Below the pieces are notes generated by a model. The model was not told the DNA's origin. It saw only the letters and a program-made list of their open reading frames with translations, and searched no databases. A stretch of 26,217 nt of DNA from CANKHA01 sp034668785 (GTDB lineage: Bacteria; Pseudomonadota; Alphaproteobacteria; Rhizobiales; Xanthobacteraceae). A program made the position numbers and the translations under genes. Shown in pieces: positions 7,980 to 16,777 of the stretch. The stretch spans positions 1 to 26,217 of the forward strand of contig JAXDOS010000134.1 in assembly GCA_034668785.1 (NCBI GenBank), read 5' to 3'. Every line of letters starts with the position of its first letter. Position 1 is the stretch's first letter.

Positions 7980-9767
7980 ATGCCGATCTACAAGGCTCCT
8001 GCGGACGACGTATTGTTTCTGTTGAATGACGTCTTCCACATTGAGCGTCACAACAATTTGCCCGGCTTCGCCGACGCTTCGCCCGATGTGATCGAGGCCA
8101 TTTTGGCAGAGGCGGGGAAATTCTGCGAAGAGGTGTTGCTGCCGCTAAACCGGGTCGGCGATGTGGAAGGCTGCACACGTCATGATGATGGCAGCGTCAC
8201 AACGCCGAAGGGATTTAAAGAAGCCTACAAGCAAATCGTCGATGGCGGCTGGGTCGGAATTTCAGCGCCAACCGAATATGGCGGCCAAGGTCTTCCGGCG
8301 ATACTGACGAACGTCGTCAACGAGTTCATGTGCGGCGCCAACATGGCCTTCGCGATCTATCCCAGCCTTACCCAGGGTGCGATTGCCGCGCTCTATGCCT
8401 ATGGATCGCCGGAGCAAAAAACCGCTTTTCTGCCCAAGATGATCGCCGGAAGCTGGACCGGCACGATGAACCTTACTGAGCCACATTGCGGCACGGACCT
8501 CGGGCTGTTGCGCACCAAGGCGGTGCCGCAAGCCGACGGCAGCTACAAGATCAGCGGCACCAAGATTTTTATATCCGCCGGCGAACATGACCTGGCCGAG
8601 AATGTCGTGCATCTTGTGCTGGCCCGCATCGAGGGAGCGCCTGAAGGCACCAAAGGGCTGTCGCTCTTCGTCGCTCCGAAGATGCTGCCTAATCCCGACG
8701 GTTCGCTCGGCGCCCGCAACGCTGTCTCTTGCGGCTCGATCGAGCACAAGATGGGTATTCACGGCAATTCCACCTGCGTCATGAACTACGATGGCGCCAC
8801 CGGCTGGCTTCTCGGCGAGGAGAACCGCGGCCTCCACGCGATGTTCACGATGATGAATGAGGCGCGACTGGGTGTCGGCGTGCAGGGACTCGCTCTGTCG
8901 GAAGTCGCCTATCAGAATGCAGCGGCCTATGCGAAGGAACGGCTCCAAGGCCGCGCGCTCACAGGCGCGAAATTTCCCGACAAACCTGCCGACCCGATCA
9001 TCGTTCATCCCGATGTGCGGCGCACATTGCTGACCATCAAGGCGTTCAATGAAGCCGCGCGCGCTTTAATGATCTGGACGGCACTTAAAAGCGACATCGC
9101 GCATCGCTCCGGCGACGAGAAAGAGCGCCAAGCGGCCGACGATCATATGGGCTTGCTCACGCCTGTGATCAAAGGCGTGCTCACCGATCAGGGTTTTGCC
9201 AATACCGTGCTGGCACAGCAGATATTCGGCGGGCATGGCTACATTGCCGAACACGGCATGGAGCAATTCGTGCGTGACGCGCGTATCGCCATGCTCTACG
9301 AGGGTGCCAACGGCATCCAGGCGCTCGACCTCGTTGGCCGTAAGCTCGGCAAGGATGGAGGCCGCGCCATCATGGCCTTCCTCAACGAGGTGCAGGGCTA
9401 CTTAAAAGAACGCGCCGGCGACGACGCGATGAATCCCTATCTGCGACCGCTCGGCCAATCGCTCGGACATTTGCAGCAGGCGACCATGTGGTTTGTGCAG
9501 AACGCGCTCGCTAAGCCGGACAATGGCGGGGCAGGGGCGACGGATTACATGCATCTCTTTGGTCTGGTGGCGCTTGGCTATATGTGGTGCCGCATTGTTG
9601 AGGCGGCGCGGGAAAGACTGGCCGTTGGCGCCGACCCGCGCCTCAGCGCCAAGCTGGTGACGGGTCGGTTTTTCGTGGAACGCATGCTGCCGGAAACTGC
9701 AACGCATCTTACCCGGATCGAAACCGGAGCAGGCACCACGATGGAATTGCCTGCCGAGGCGTTTTGA
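7980..9767 (+). CDS. Acyl-CoA dehydrogenase, DmdC-like long form
   Basis: A 595-residue FAD-dependent acyl-CoA dehydrogenase, which introduces the first double bond in beta-oxidation. The N-terminal helical domain (about 1-160) includes GGWVGISAPTEYGGQGLP. The middle beta domain (about 163-275) includes TMNLTEPHCGTDLG and YKISGTKIFISAGEHD. The C-terminal helical domain contains QQIFGGHGYIAEHGME and YEGANGIQALDLVGRKL, with the expected catalytic base E441. A further C-terminal extension to residue 595 marks the long subfamily that includes DmdC (3-methylmercaptopropionyl-CoA dehydrogenase); the substrate cannot be set from sequence alone. The frame opens with a TTG at 7917, but the ATG at 7980 has GGAAAAG upstream and gives the usual MPIYKAP start. 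Confidence 0.92.
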   Translation: MPIYKAPADDVLFLLNDVFHIERHNNLPGFADASPDVIEAILAEAGKFCEEVLLPLNRVGDVEGCTRHDDGSVTTPKGFKEAYKQIVDGGWVGISAPTEYGGQGLPAILTNVVNEFMCGANMAFAIYPSLTQGAIAALYAYGSPEQKTAFLPKMIAGSWTGTMNLTEPHCGTDLGLLRTKAVPQADGSYKISGTKIFISAGEHDLAENVVHLVLARIEGAPEGTKGLSLFVAPKMLPNPDGSLGARNAVSCGSIEHKMGIHGNSTCVMNYDGATGWLLGEENRGLHAMFTMMNEARLGVGVQGLALSEVAYQNAAAYAKERLQGRALTGAKFPDKPADPIIVHPDVRRTLLTIKAFNEAARALMIWTALKSDIAHRSGDEKERQAADDHMGLLTPVIKGVLTDQGFANTVLAQQIFGGHGYIAEHGMEQFVRDARIAMLYEGANGIQALDLVGRKLGKDGGRAIMAFLNEVQGYLKERAGDDAMNPYLRPLGQSLGHLQQATMWFVQNALAKPDNGGAGATDYMHLFGLVALGYMWCRIVEAARERLAVGADPRLSAKLVTGRFFVERMLPETATHLTRIETGAGTTMELPAEAF

Positions 9768-9922
9768 CGGCATTCCCGACATATCCAAAGATAAGCAAGC
9801 ATCGAGATCGCCTCGCTCCCACTGGCAGGGACATTGCGGAATGGCTACCTTGACCTTGGCTCATGGCTTGGAGCTAGGAAGTTTGCCGCGAGAAAATAAT
9901 ACTTCGTGGTGAGGAGAACGAG

Positions 9923-11131
9923 ATGGCCGACGCCTTCATCTACGATCACGTGCGCACGCCGCGGGGACGGGGCAAGCCCGACGGCTCGCTGCATGAGGTG
10001 ACGGCGCTCAATCTCGCGACCCAGGTGCTGAGTGCGATCCGCACGCGCAACGAACTTGATCCCACGCTGGTGGACGACGTGATCCTCGGTTGCGTCGATC
10101 CCGTCGGCGAGGCCGGCGGCGATATCGCGCGCGCAGCGGCGATCTGCGCCGATTACGGCAACGGCGTGCCCGGCGTGCAGATCAACCGCTTCTGCGCTTC
10201 CGGCCTTGACGCGGTGAATTTTGCCGCGGCTGAGGTTATGTCCGGCCAGCACGACATGGCGGTCGGCGGCGGTGTCGAGTCGATGAGCCGCGTCGGCATC
10301 GGCGCGTCCGGCGGCGCTTGGCCGGTCGATCCTTCCATCGCGCTGAAATCCTATTTCATGCCGCAAGGCATTTCCGCCGACTTGATCGCCACCAAATACG
10401 GCTTCTCGCGCGCGGAGGTCGACGCCTATGCGGTCGAGAGTCAAAAGCGCACGGCGACGGCTTGGGACGAGGGCCGCTTCAAGCGCTCGGTGATGCCGGT
10501 CAAGGACGTCAACGGCCTCACCATCCTGGCGCGGGACGAGCATATGCGTCCCACCACGACGATGCAGTCGCTGGCGCAGCTACAGCCCTCCTTCGTGCAG
10601 ATGGGCGAGCTTGGCGGCTTCGATGCCGTGGCGGTCCAGTCGCATCCGGAAATCGAATTCGTCAATCACGTGCATCACGCCGGCAATTCCTCCGGCATCG
10701 TCGACGGGGCGGCGGCCGTGCTCGTCGGCAGCAAGGAAGCCGGCGCGAAAGCGGGGCTGAAGCCACGCGCGCGGATCAAGGCCTTCGCCAATGTTGGCTC
10801 AGAGCCGGCGATGATGCTGACTGGGCCGATCGATGTGACGAGGAAAGTTCTCAAGCGCGCGGGCATGACGCTAAACGATATCGATCTGATTGAGGTCAAC
10901 GAGGCCTTTGCCGCCGTGGTGTTGCGCTTCATGCAGGCTTTCGACCTCGATCAATCCAAGCTCAACGTCAACGGCGGCGCTATTGCCATGGGTCATCCGC
11001 TCGGCGCCACCGGCGCCATGATCCTCGGCATTGCTCTCGACGAGTTGGAGCGGCGCAATCTCGATACAGCGTTGGTGACGTTGTGTATCGGCGCTGGGAT
11101 GGGCACCGCTACCATCATTGAGAGAGTGTGA
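9923..11131 (+). CDS. fadA: Acetyl-CoA acyltransferase (thiolase)
   Basis: A 402-residue thiolase that cleaves 3-ketoacyl-CoA with CoA, the last step of beta-oxidation. All three catalytic signatures are present: nucleophile C91 in NRFCASGLDAV, H358 in GGAIAMGHPLGATG, and C388 in TLCIGAGMG. The NEAFA motif is also present. The start is supported by AGGAG seven bases before the ATG. The cupin gene follows after 3 bp, and FadB comes next. Being next to FadB rather than to a PHB synthase favours a degradative acyltransferase over a biosynthetic acetyl-CoA acetyltransferase, but chain-length preference is unknown. Confidence 0.92.
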   Translation: MADAFIYDHVRTPRGRGKPDGSLHEVTALNLATQVLSAIRTRNELDPTLVDDVILGCVDPVGEAGGDIARAAAICADYGNGVPGVQINRFCASGLDAVNFAAAEVMSGQHDMAVGGGVESMSRVGIGASGGAWPVDPSIALKSYFMPQGISADLIATKYGFSRAEVDAYAVESQKRTATAWDEGRFKRSVMPVKDVNGLTILARDEHMRPTTTMQSLAQLQPSFVQMGELGGFDAVAVQSHPEIEFVNHVHHAGNSSGIVDGAAAVLVGSKEAGAKAGLKPRARIKAFANVGSEPAMMLTGPIDVTRKVLKRAGMTLNDIDLIEVNEAFAAVVLRFMQAFDLDQSKLNVNGGAIAMGHPLGATGAMILGIALDELERRNLDTALVTLCIGAGMGTATIIERV

Positions 11132-11134
11132 TCG

Positions 11135-11602
11135 ATGCCGAAGATCGATATCGCCAAAATTCCGATACAAAAAGGCGCTGGCAAATATCCGAAACTATTT
11201 TGCCCGCCGGTCGAGGGCCGCGAGAAGCAATCCCTCGGCAACCCGGTCGGCTTGACGCAATTCGGCGTCAATCTCACGCGGCTGAAACCCGGCGCCGCCT
11301 CGGCGCTGCGGCACTGGCACGAACAGGAAGACGAATTCGTTTATGTACTCGAAGGCGAGCTCACGTTGATTGAGGATGACGGCGCTACAACCTTGCGTGC
11401 GGGCGAAGCGGCCGGTTTCAAGGCCGGGGTCGCCAACGGCCATCACCTCGTCAACCACTCCGGCCGCGATGCGGTATTTCTTGTTGTCGGCACGCGCGCA
11501 CCGCATGAGCGCGCGCATTATCCTGACGACGATCTCGCCTATCAATACGACGGCAAGACATTCTCCTTCACGCGCAAATCCGGCGAGCCATACCCTGACT
11601 AG
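11135..11602 (+). CDS. Single-domain cupin protein
   Basis: A 155-residue cupin. Motif 1 is complete, with metal ligands H60, H62 and E67 (HWHEQEDEFVYVLEG), and motif 2 contributes H103 with N107 (GHHLVNHS). It therefore very likely binds a divalent metal. The rest is a small beta barrel without other domains and without a signal peptide, so it is cytoplasmic. The reaction is unknown: cupins include isomerases, dioxygenases and sensors. It begins 3 bp after the thiolase stop and ends about 25 bp before FadB, so it is certainly co-transcribed with the beta-oxidation genes. A role in handling an unusual acyl chain, or as a metabolite sensor, is conjecture. Confidence 0.85.
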   Translation: MPKIDIAKIPIQKGAGKYPKLFCPPVEGREKQSLGNPVGLTQFGVNLTRLKPGAASALRHWHEQEDEFVYVLEGELTLIEDDGATTLRAGEAAGFKAGVANGHHLVNHSGRDAVFLVVGTRAPHERAHYPDDDLAYQYDGKTFSFTRKSGEPYPD

Positions 11603-11626
11603 GAAATCGGCCGGATGGAGCAAGTC

Positions 11627-13837
11627 ATGACCTTTACCAACTTCAAGATCGACGTCGATGCCGATGGCATCGCGCTGGTGATCTGGGACGCTCCCGGGCG
11701 CTCCATGAATGTATTCGATGTCAAAGTCATCGAAGAACTCGGGGCTGTTGTCGATAAGGTCGCGGCCGACGCTGCCATCAAGGGCGCCGTCGTCACCTCG
11801 GCGAAGGAAGCCTTCTCTGCCGGAGCTGATCTGACGATGCTGGAAGCGCTCAGCGTCACCTTCTCCGATATGGTGCGGTCGCAGGGCGAAGAGGCCGCCA
11901 ATGCGACATTATTCACCGAGAGCCGCAAGTTGTCGCAGCTCTTCCGAAGGCTGGAGACCTGCGGCAAGCCGTGGGTCGCGGCCATCAACGGCACGGCATT
12001 GGGCGGCGCACTGGAGTTATGCCTTGCCTGCCATTACCGCGTCGCCTCCGACAACGCGAAAACACGCGTCGGACTGCCGGAAATCAAGGTCGGGCTATTT
12101 CCCGGCGGCGGCGGCACCCAGCGTGTCGCGCGCATGATGCCGGCGGGAGATGCTCTGCAGTTTTTGCTCAAGGGAGAGCAGCTGCGGCTCGATCGCGCCA
12201 AGGCAATGAAACTGATAGACGCCATTGTCCCGCCTGCGGAACTGATCACGACAGCCAAGGAATGGATCAAAGCCGGTGGCAAAGGTGTCGCGCCCTGGGA
12301 TGTGCAAGGTTTCAAGCTGCCGGGCGGGCCGGTCTATTCCAAAGCGGGCATGATGACCTTACCGCCGGCGAATGCGATCTATCGGCGCGAGACTTACGAC
12401 AATTATCCGGCCGCCCGCGCGATCCTCCAAGTCGTCTATGAAGGTCTGCAGCTTCCCATGGACTTGGCGTTGCGCGTCGAATCCCGCTGGTTTGCGAAAA
12501 TCCTGCGTTCTCCGGAAGCCGCGGCGATGATCCGCTCGTTGTTCGTCTCCATGCAGGAGTTGAACAAAGGCGCGCGGCGGCCGGCCGGTGTCGCGCCATC
12601 GAAGCTTGCGAAAATTGGCATCATTGGCGCCGGCTTCATGGGCGCTGGCATCGCCTACGTCACCGCGCTGGCTGGCCTTGAGGTTGTCCTGCTCGACCGC
12701 GACCAGGAATCCGCCGAGAAGGGCAAGGCGCATTCGCACAAGCTGATGAGCGACCAGGTAAATAAAGGGCGCGCCAGGGCGGCGGATCGCGAGGCGCTGC
12801 TGGCGCGCATCACACCGGTCGCCGATTATGCCGCGCTTGCTTCCTGCGATCTCGTCATCGAAGCGGTGTTCGAGGATCGCAAGGTCAAGGCCGAAGCCAT
12901 CGCCAAGGCGCAGGCGGTGATCGGCGATAATATTATCTTTGCGTCCAATACTTCCACGTTGCCGATCACGTCGCTCGCAGGCGAGCTTAAAGATCCTGCG
13001 CGCTTCATCGGCATCCATTTTTTCTCGCCGGTGGAACGGATGATGCTGGTCGAGATCATCCTCGGGAAGAATACCGGTGACACGGCGCTGGCGACGGCAC
13101 TTGATTACGTGCGCGCGATTCGCAAGACGCCGATCGTCGTCAATGACACACGCGGCTTCTACGCTAATCGCTGCGTGATGAATTACCTGCGCGAAGGGCA
13201 TCTGATGCTGACCGAAGGCGTGCCGGCGGCGATGATCGAGAACGTGGCGCGAATGGCGGGAATGCCGGTCGGCCCGCTTGCGCTCAATGACGAAGTGGCG
13301 CTCGACCTCGGCTGGAAAATCCTCAAGGCGACGGAGGCCGATCTCGGCGCCGGTGCCGTCGACCCGAAGCAGAAGGCGCTGCTCGCCGAGTTAGTGGAGA
13401 AGCAAGGCCGCTATGGGCGCAAGAACGGCAAGGGTTTCTATGACTACCCGCAGAGCGGGCCGAAGCGGCTATGGCCGGGCCTTGCCGAGCTGCAAGCCAC
13501 CAAGCTCGATGCCGACACCATCGATATTCAGGAGTTGAAGCACCGCTTCCTGGTCATTCAGGCGCTGGAGGCCGCGCGTTGTGTCGAAGAAAAGGTCATT
13601 ACGGACGTTCGCGAGGCCGATGTCGGCTCCATTCTTGGCTGGGGCTTTGCGCCATTCACCGGCGGCACGCTGTCGTGGATCGACATGCTAGGGACTAAAC
13701 ATTTTGTCGAGCTGTGCCACTCATTGGAAAAGAACTGCGGCCCACGTTTTGCGCCGCCGAAGCTGCTCATCGACATGGCCGGGAAAGGCGAAACCTTTTA
13801 CCGGCGCTTTCCTCCAACACGGCGTCAGGCGGCCTGA
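11627..13837 (+). CDS. fadB: Bifunctional enoyl-CoA hydratase / 3-hydroxyacyl-CoA dehydrogenase
   Basis: A 736-residue multifunctional enzyme for the middle two steps of beta-oxidation. The N-terminal crotonase domain (about 1-190) has the oxyanion-hole segment FSAGADL, then NGTALGGALEL with catalytic E130 and GLPEIKVGLFPGGGGTQR with E152. The NAD domain starts at about 328 with GIIGAGFMGAGIA (GxGxxG). The catalytic His is H464 in FIGIHFFSPVERM, and SNTSTLPIT precedes it. Two C-terminal 3HCDH domains follow (DTRGFYANR, GRKNGKGFYDYP). An ATG at 11615 would add four residues; the ATG at 11627 is chosen because GGAG lies six bases before it and homologues start with a similar MxxxNFK. It acts with the upstream dehydrogenase and thiolase. 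Confidence 0.93.
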   Translation: MTFTNFKIDVDADGIALVIWDAPGRSMNVFDVKVIEELGAVVDKVAADAAIKGAVVTSAKEAFSAGADLTMLEALSVTFSDMVRSQGEEAANATLFTESRKLSQLFRRLETCGKPWVAAINGTALGGALELCLACHYRVASDNAKTRVGLPEIKVGLFPGGGGTQRVARMMPAGDALQFLLKGEQLRLDRAKAMKLIDAIVPPAELITTAKEWIKAGGKGVAPWDVQGFKLPGGPVYSKAGMMTLPPANAIYRRETYDNYPAARAILQVVYEGLQLPMDLALRVESRWFAKILRSPEAAAMIRSLFVSMQELNKGARRPAGVAPSKLAKIGIIGAGFMGAGIAYVTALAGLEVVLLDRDQESAEKGKAHSHKLMSDQVNKGRARAADREALLARITPVADYAALASCDLVIEAVFEDRKVKAEAIAKAQAVIGDNIIFASNTSTLPITSLAGELKDPARFIGIHFFSPVERMMLVEIILGKNTGDTALATALDYVRAIRKTPIVVNDTRGFYANRCVMNYLREGHLMLTEGVPAAMIENVARMAGMPVGPLALNDEVALDLGWKILKATEADLGAGAVDPKQKALLAELVEKQGRYGRKNGKGFYDYPQSGPKRLWPGLAELQATKLDADTIDIQELKHRFLVIQALEAARCVEEKVITDVREADVGSILGWGFAPFTGGTLSWIDMLGTKHFVELCHSLEKNCGPRFAPPKLLIDMAGKGETFYRRFPPTRRQAA

Positions 13838-13840
13838 GCT

Positions 13841-14245
13841 GTGGACCTGTCAAACCTCAAGATTGGCCTTACCGGCTCGGCGGAAATCGTCGTGCAGGAC
13901 GAGGACACCGCGCCACGTATCGGCAGCGGCCGCGTGCATGTGCTCGCCACGCCGGTGATGATCAATTTGATGGAGGCGGCGGCGCTCAACGCGGTGGAGC
14001 GGCTATTGCCGCCGGGATGTCAGAGCCTCGGAACGCGGCTCGAGGTTGGCCACTACGCGGCGACGCCGGTTGGGATGCGGCTGCGCGCTACCGCGGAACT
14101 GACGAAGGTCGATGGCCGCAACCTGGAATTTCGCGTCGAGGCCTTTGACGATAAAGAGCGCGTAGGGGACGGATCGCACACGCGGGTGGTCGTCAATGTC
14201 GCGCGCTTCGACGAACGGGTGCAGCGCAAGCTGCGCGGCGGTTAG
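13841..14245 (+). CDS. FlK-like hotdog acyl-CoA thioesterase
   Basis: A 134-residue hotdog-fold protein that should hydrolyse acyl-CoA to free acid and CoA. T37 and E45 (ATPVMINLMEAA) and H71 (VGHYAATPVG) match the spacing of the catalytic triad T42/E50/H76 of fluoroacetyl-CoA thioesterase FlK (8 and 26 residues apart). The C-terminal GDGSHTRVVV is also typical. This supports the family but not fluoroacetate as substrate, since most relatives are general thioesterases. The start is GTG, 3 bp after the fadB stop, so it is the last gene of the operon; it may relieve CoA trapping. Its TAG overlaps the TAA of the convergent gene within TTAG. Confidence 0.85.
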   Translation: MDLSNLKIGLTGSAEIVVQDEDTAPRIGSGRVHVLATPVMINLMEAAALNAVERLLPPGCQSLGTRLEVGHYAATPVGMRLRATAELTKVDGRNLEFRVEAFDDKERVGDGSHTRVVVNVARFDERVQRKLRGG

Positions 14246-14448
14246 CGAGAGGCCGCCCGCGTCGTGTTGAGCAGAAGTACGCCCAGGCAGCCAAACAAAA
14301 GTACCGCGCCTGCAAGAAGAGAAGCCCCGGGCATCAGCGCGACAAAAATCGCGGCCAGCGCGACGATGCCCAAGATCGCCAGTGCCAGCGCGCCGTCATC
14401 AACAAACAAGCCGGCTAGCTCGCGCAATAAACCCACCAGCATCCTCAT
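14242..14448 (-). CDS. Small two-helix membrane protein
   Basis: A 68-residue hydrophobic protein. The short N-terminus (MRMLVGLLRELAGLFVDDG) is followed by two likely membrane helices, ALAILGIVALAAIFVALM and LLAGAVLLFGCLGVLLL, and a basic tail. I do not recognise a named family. Its ATG overlaps the TGA of the COG4280-type gene (ATGA at 14445-14448), which makes translational coupling likely and suggests a partner or accessory subunit of that protein. The open frame extends further upstream to 14691 inside the neighbour, but only the part from 14448 looks like protein. Its TAA overlaps the TAG of the convergent thioesterase gene. Confidence 0.7.
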   Translation of the reverse strand: MRMLVGLLRELAGLFVDDGALALAILGIVALAAIFVALMPGASLLAGAVLLFGCLGVLLLNTTRAASR

Positions 14449-15191
14449 GACAGGGCTCCGATAGGGCGGCGGCGTGACAGGGCTACCGCCGCCAGTGCGG
14501 CCAGCAGGAACAGCGCCGCGAAGCCGAGGATCGCAAGATCGGCGCCTGGCCAAGAAACGCCAAGACCTTCCCCGGTCCAAAATATTCCGAACGCCGACAA
14601 CATGACGCCGACGGCAAACTTGAGGGTATTTTCCGGCACCCGCGCCAGCGGACGATGCACGGCGAAGCCAATGGCGATCACCAACAGGCACGCGGCGAGC
14701 GCGCCCAGGCTTGCAGGGAGCAACAGGCCGCGTCCCGCGCCGACCGCGATGACGATGAACACCACTTCAAGTCCTTCGAGGACCACGGCCTTGAAGCTGG
14801 CCAACCCGGCCAGCCAGTCGAGCCGCGCTTCCTGGCGGCGCGCCTGATCGCGCAATTCCGCCGTCTCATGTTCGAAGGCTGTGGTTTCGTCGTGCAGGGG
14901 GATCACGCCCGCGGCGCGCAAGATCGCTTTTCGCAGCCAGCGCATTCCGAACAGCAGCAGCAGGATGCCGATTACAAGCTGCAATACATAAAGCGGAATG
15001 CGGTCCAGTAGCGGGCCGAGCAGCAGCACGATGAGCGCAAGAAGCACAAGACCCGCGAGGGCACCGAGGCCCGCCGGCTTCCAGCCGCGAACGGTGGCGA
15101 CCGCGAGCACGATCGTGAGCGCCTCAACTGCTTCAACAAGAGAACTGAGGAATGCCGCCGAGATGGCGGGCGCGGCCAAGGTCCAATTCAT
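14445..15191 (-). CDS. COG4280 predicted membrane protein, possible cation transporter
   Basis: A 248-residue integral membrane protein with about six or seven helices and no signal peptide. It has a twofold internal repeat: SSLVEAVEALTIVLA (E20, E23) corresponds to AVVLEGLEVVFIVIA (E139, E142), and VIGILLLLFGMRWL corresponds to AVGVMLSAFGIFWT. A charged, His-containing cytoplasmic loop (about 97-127) joins the halves. Paired ExxE helices in a pseudo-symmetric membrane protein are reminiscent of the FTR1 iron permeases and UPF0016 cation exporters, so metal transport is a fair guess but not shown. GGAGG lies six bases before the ATG. The small membrane gene downstream is coupled to it. A strong dyad lies 68 bp upstream and may regulate it. 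Confidence 0.75.
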   Translation of the reverse strand: MNWTLAAPAISAAFLSSLVEAVEALTIVLAVATVRGWKPAGLGALAGLVLLALIVLLLGPLLDRIPLYVLQLVIGILLLLFGMRWLRKAILRAAGVIPLHDETTAFEHETAELRDQARRQEARLDWLAGLASFKAVVLEGLEVVFIVIAVGAGRGLLLPASLGALAACLLVIAIGFAVHRPLARVPENTLKFAVGVMLSAFGIFWTGEGLGVSWPGADLAILGFAALFLLAALAAVALSRRRPIGALS

Positions 15192-15258
15192 GATGGTCCT
15201 CCGTCCCGGCGAGCGGCCTCAACTGCGCGTCAGCGCGCATCTGTCAAAATCCTTCCCG

Positions 15259-15277
15259 GCCGATATACCATATCGGC
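15259..15277. promoter_or_regulatory. Perfect 8-bp dyad, candidate operator
   Basis: GCCGATAT-ACC-ATATCGGC is a perfect inverted repeat with a 3-bp spacer, AT-rich at its centre, in the 215-bp gap between the divergent COG4280-type gene and gshA. A TTGACA reads leftward at 15247-15242, close to the dyad, and could be a -35 box for the COG4280 gene, although the -10 (AGTTGA) is poor. On the right the AT-rich TATATC and TTTTAAT could be part of a rightward promoter. A smaller hairpin TGCGCG-TCAG-CGCGCA sits at 15224-15239. The shape fits a dimeric repressor site; the regulator is unknown. Confidence 0.5.
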
Positions 15278-15406
15278 TATATCTTTTAATAGGATGCGAC
15301 GACCCGATGCCTGTTTCGCGCCGGCGTAAATCCGATAAAATGGGCATCATTGCCCTTTCGCCGAGGCCGTGGTTAAGGTCGCCGCCTTTTGGCGACGGAA
15401 TTCCGC

Positions 15407-16777
15407 ATGGCGCGCGACCAAATCGATATGAGGCCGATCGAGACGCGGGACGAGCTCGTCGCTTGGCTTGCCGCCGGCGTCAGGCCGAAGTCGCAATTCC
15501 GCATCGGCACCGAACACGAGAAATTCGCCTTCACTACTGATGAATACGCACCCATTCCCTACGACGGCCGCCGTAGCATCCGGTCATTGCTAAATGGAAT
15601 GCAGATGCTGCTCGGCTGGGAGCCGATTACCGAAGATGGCAACATCATCGGCCTGCTCGATGTCACCGGCGGCGGTGCGATATCCCTTGAGCCCGGCGGC
15701 CAATTCGAGCTGTCCGGCGCGCCAGTCGAAACCGTACATCAGATGTGCCGCGAGTTGCAGGCGCATCTGGCGCAGGTGCGCGAGGTAGCGGCGCCGCTCG
15801 GCATCGGATTCCTTGGTATCGGCATGACGCCGAAATGGACGCGCGCCGAAATTCCGATGATGCCCAAGGGCCGATACCGCATCATGACCTCCTATATGCC
15901 GAAAGTTGGTCGGCTTGGCCTCGACATGATGTACCGGACCTGCACGGTGCAGACCAATCTCGACTTCTGCTCCGAAGCCGACATGATAAAGAAACTGCGC
16001 GTGTCGCTGGCGTTGCAACCCGTCGCCACCGCGCTGTTCGCGAATTCGCCGTTCACCGAAGGGAAACCCAACGGCTTCCTCTCCTTTCGTTCCGAAATCT
16101 GGCGCGATACTGATCCCGCTCGTTCCGGAATGTTGCCATGGGCATTTGAGCCGGGGATGGGATTCGAGCGATGGGTCGATTACGCGCTCGATGTGCCGAT
16201 GTATTTCGTCAAACGCGGCGACCGCTATATCGATGTGTCCGGTTTATCCTTCAGCGATTTGATGGCCGGCAAGATCGCCGCGCTGCCGGGGGAGCGCGCC
16301 ACCATTTCCGATTGGGCCAATCATCTTTCCACGATTTTCCCTGAAGTGCGGCTCAAGCGTTATCTGGAGATGCGGGGTTCCGACAGCGGACCGGCGTCCC
16401 GTCTCCCCGCTTTACCCGCCTATTGGGCGGGTCTGCTTTATGACGACGACTGCCTGGAGGCGGCCTGGGATTTGGTGAAGGTTTGGACCGCCGAGGAACG
16501 GCAGAAATTGCGTGACGACGTGCCGAGACTCGGGTTCAACGCGAAAATCAGATCGGCCACGGTTCTCGATCTTGCCAAGACAACTCTTGCTCTTGCGCGC
16601 AAAGGGCTGTCGCGTCGCGACCGGCAGGACATGGCTGGCCGCGACGAGACGCAATATCTCGCGCCCCTCGAGGAGTCCGTCGAGCGCGGTATCACGCCCG
16701 CTGAAGAACTGCTGGAAAAATTCCAAGGGCCCTGGAACCGCTCGGTCGAGCCGGTATTCAGCGAATATGCGTATTGA
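15407..16777 (+). CDS. gshA: Glutamate-cysteine ligase (alphaproteobacterial/plant type)
   Basis: A 456-residue ATP-dependent ligase that joins glutamate and cysteine to give gamma-glutamylcysteine, the first and committed step of glutathione synthesis, in the cytoplasm. The N-terminal glutamate/ATP-binding signature RIGTEHEKFAF is clear. Further family segments are SLEPGGQFELSGAP, MPKGRYRIMTSYMP and FANSPFTEGKPNGF with SFRSEIWRDTDP. Length and motifs match the plant/alphaproteobacterial class, which is distinct from E. coli GshA. The frame opens with TTG at 15389; the ATG at 15407 gives the usual MARDQID start, with GGA nearby. It is a single gene with no gshB here, and is divergent from the COG4280 gene. 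Confidence 0.93.
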   Translation: MARDQIDMRPIETRDELVAWLAAGVRPKSQFRIGTEHEKFAFTTDEYAPIPYDGRRSIRSLLNGMQMLLGWEPITEDGNIIGLLDVTGGGAISLEPGGQFELSGAPVETVHQMCRELQAHLAQVREVAAPLGIGFLGIGMTPKWTRAEIPMMPKGRYRIMTSYMPKVGRLGLDMMYRTCTVQTNLDFCSEADMIKKLRVSLALQPVATALFANSPFTEGKPNGFLSFRSEIWRDTDPARSGMLPWAFEPGMGFERWVDYALDVPMYFVKRGDRYIDVSGLSFSDLMAGKIAALPGERATISDWANHLSTIFPEVRLKRYLEMRGSDSGPASRLPALPAYWAGLLYDDDCLEAAWDLVKVWTAEERQKLRDDVPRLGFNAKIRSATVLDLAKTTLALARKGLSRRDRQDMAGRDETQYLAPLEESVERGITPAEELLEKFQGPWNRSVEPVFSEYAY

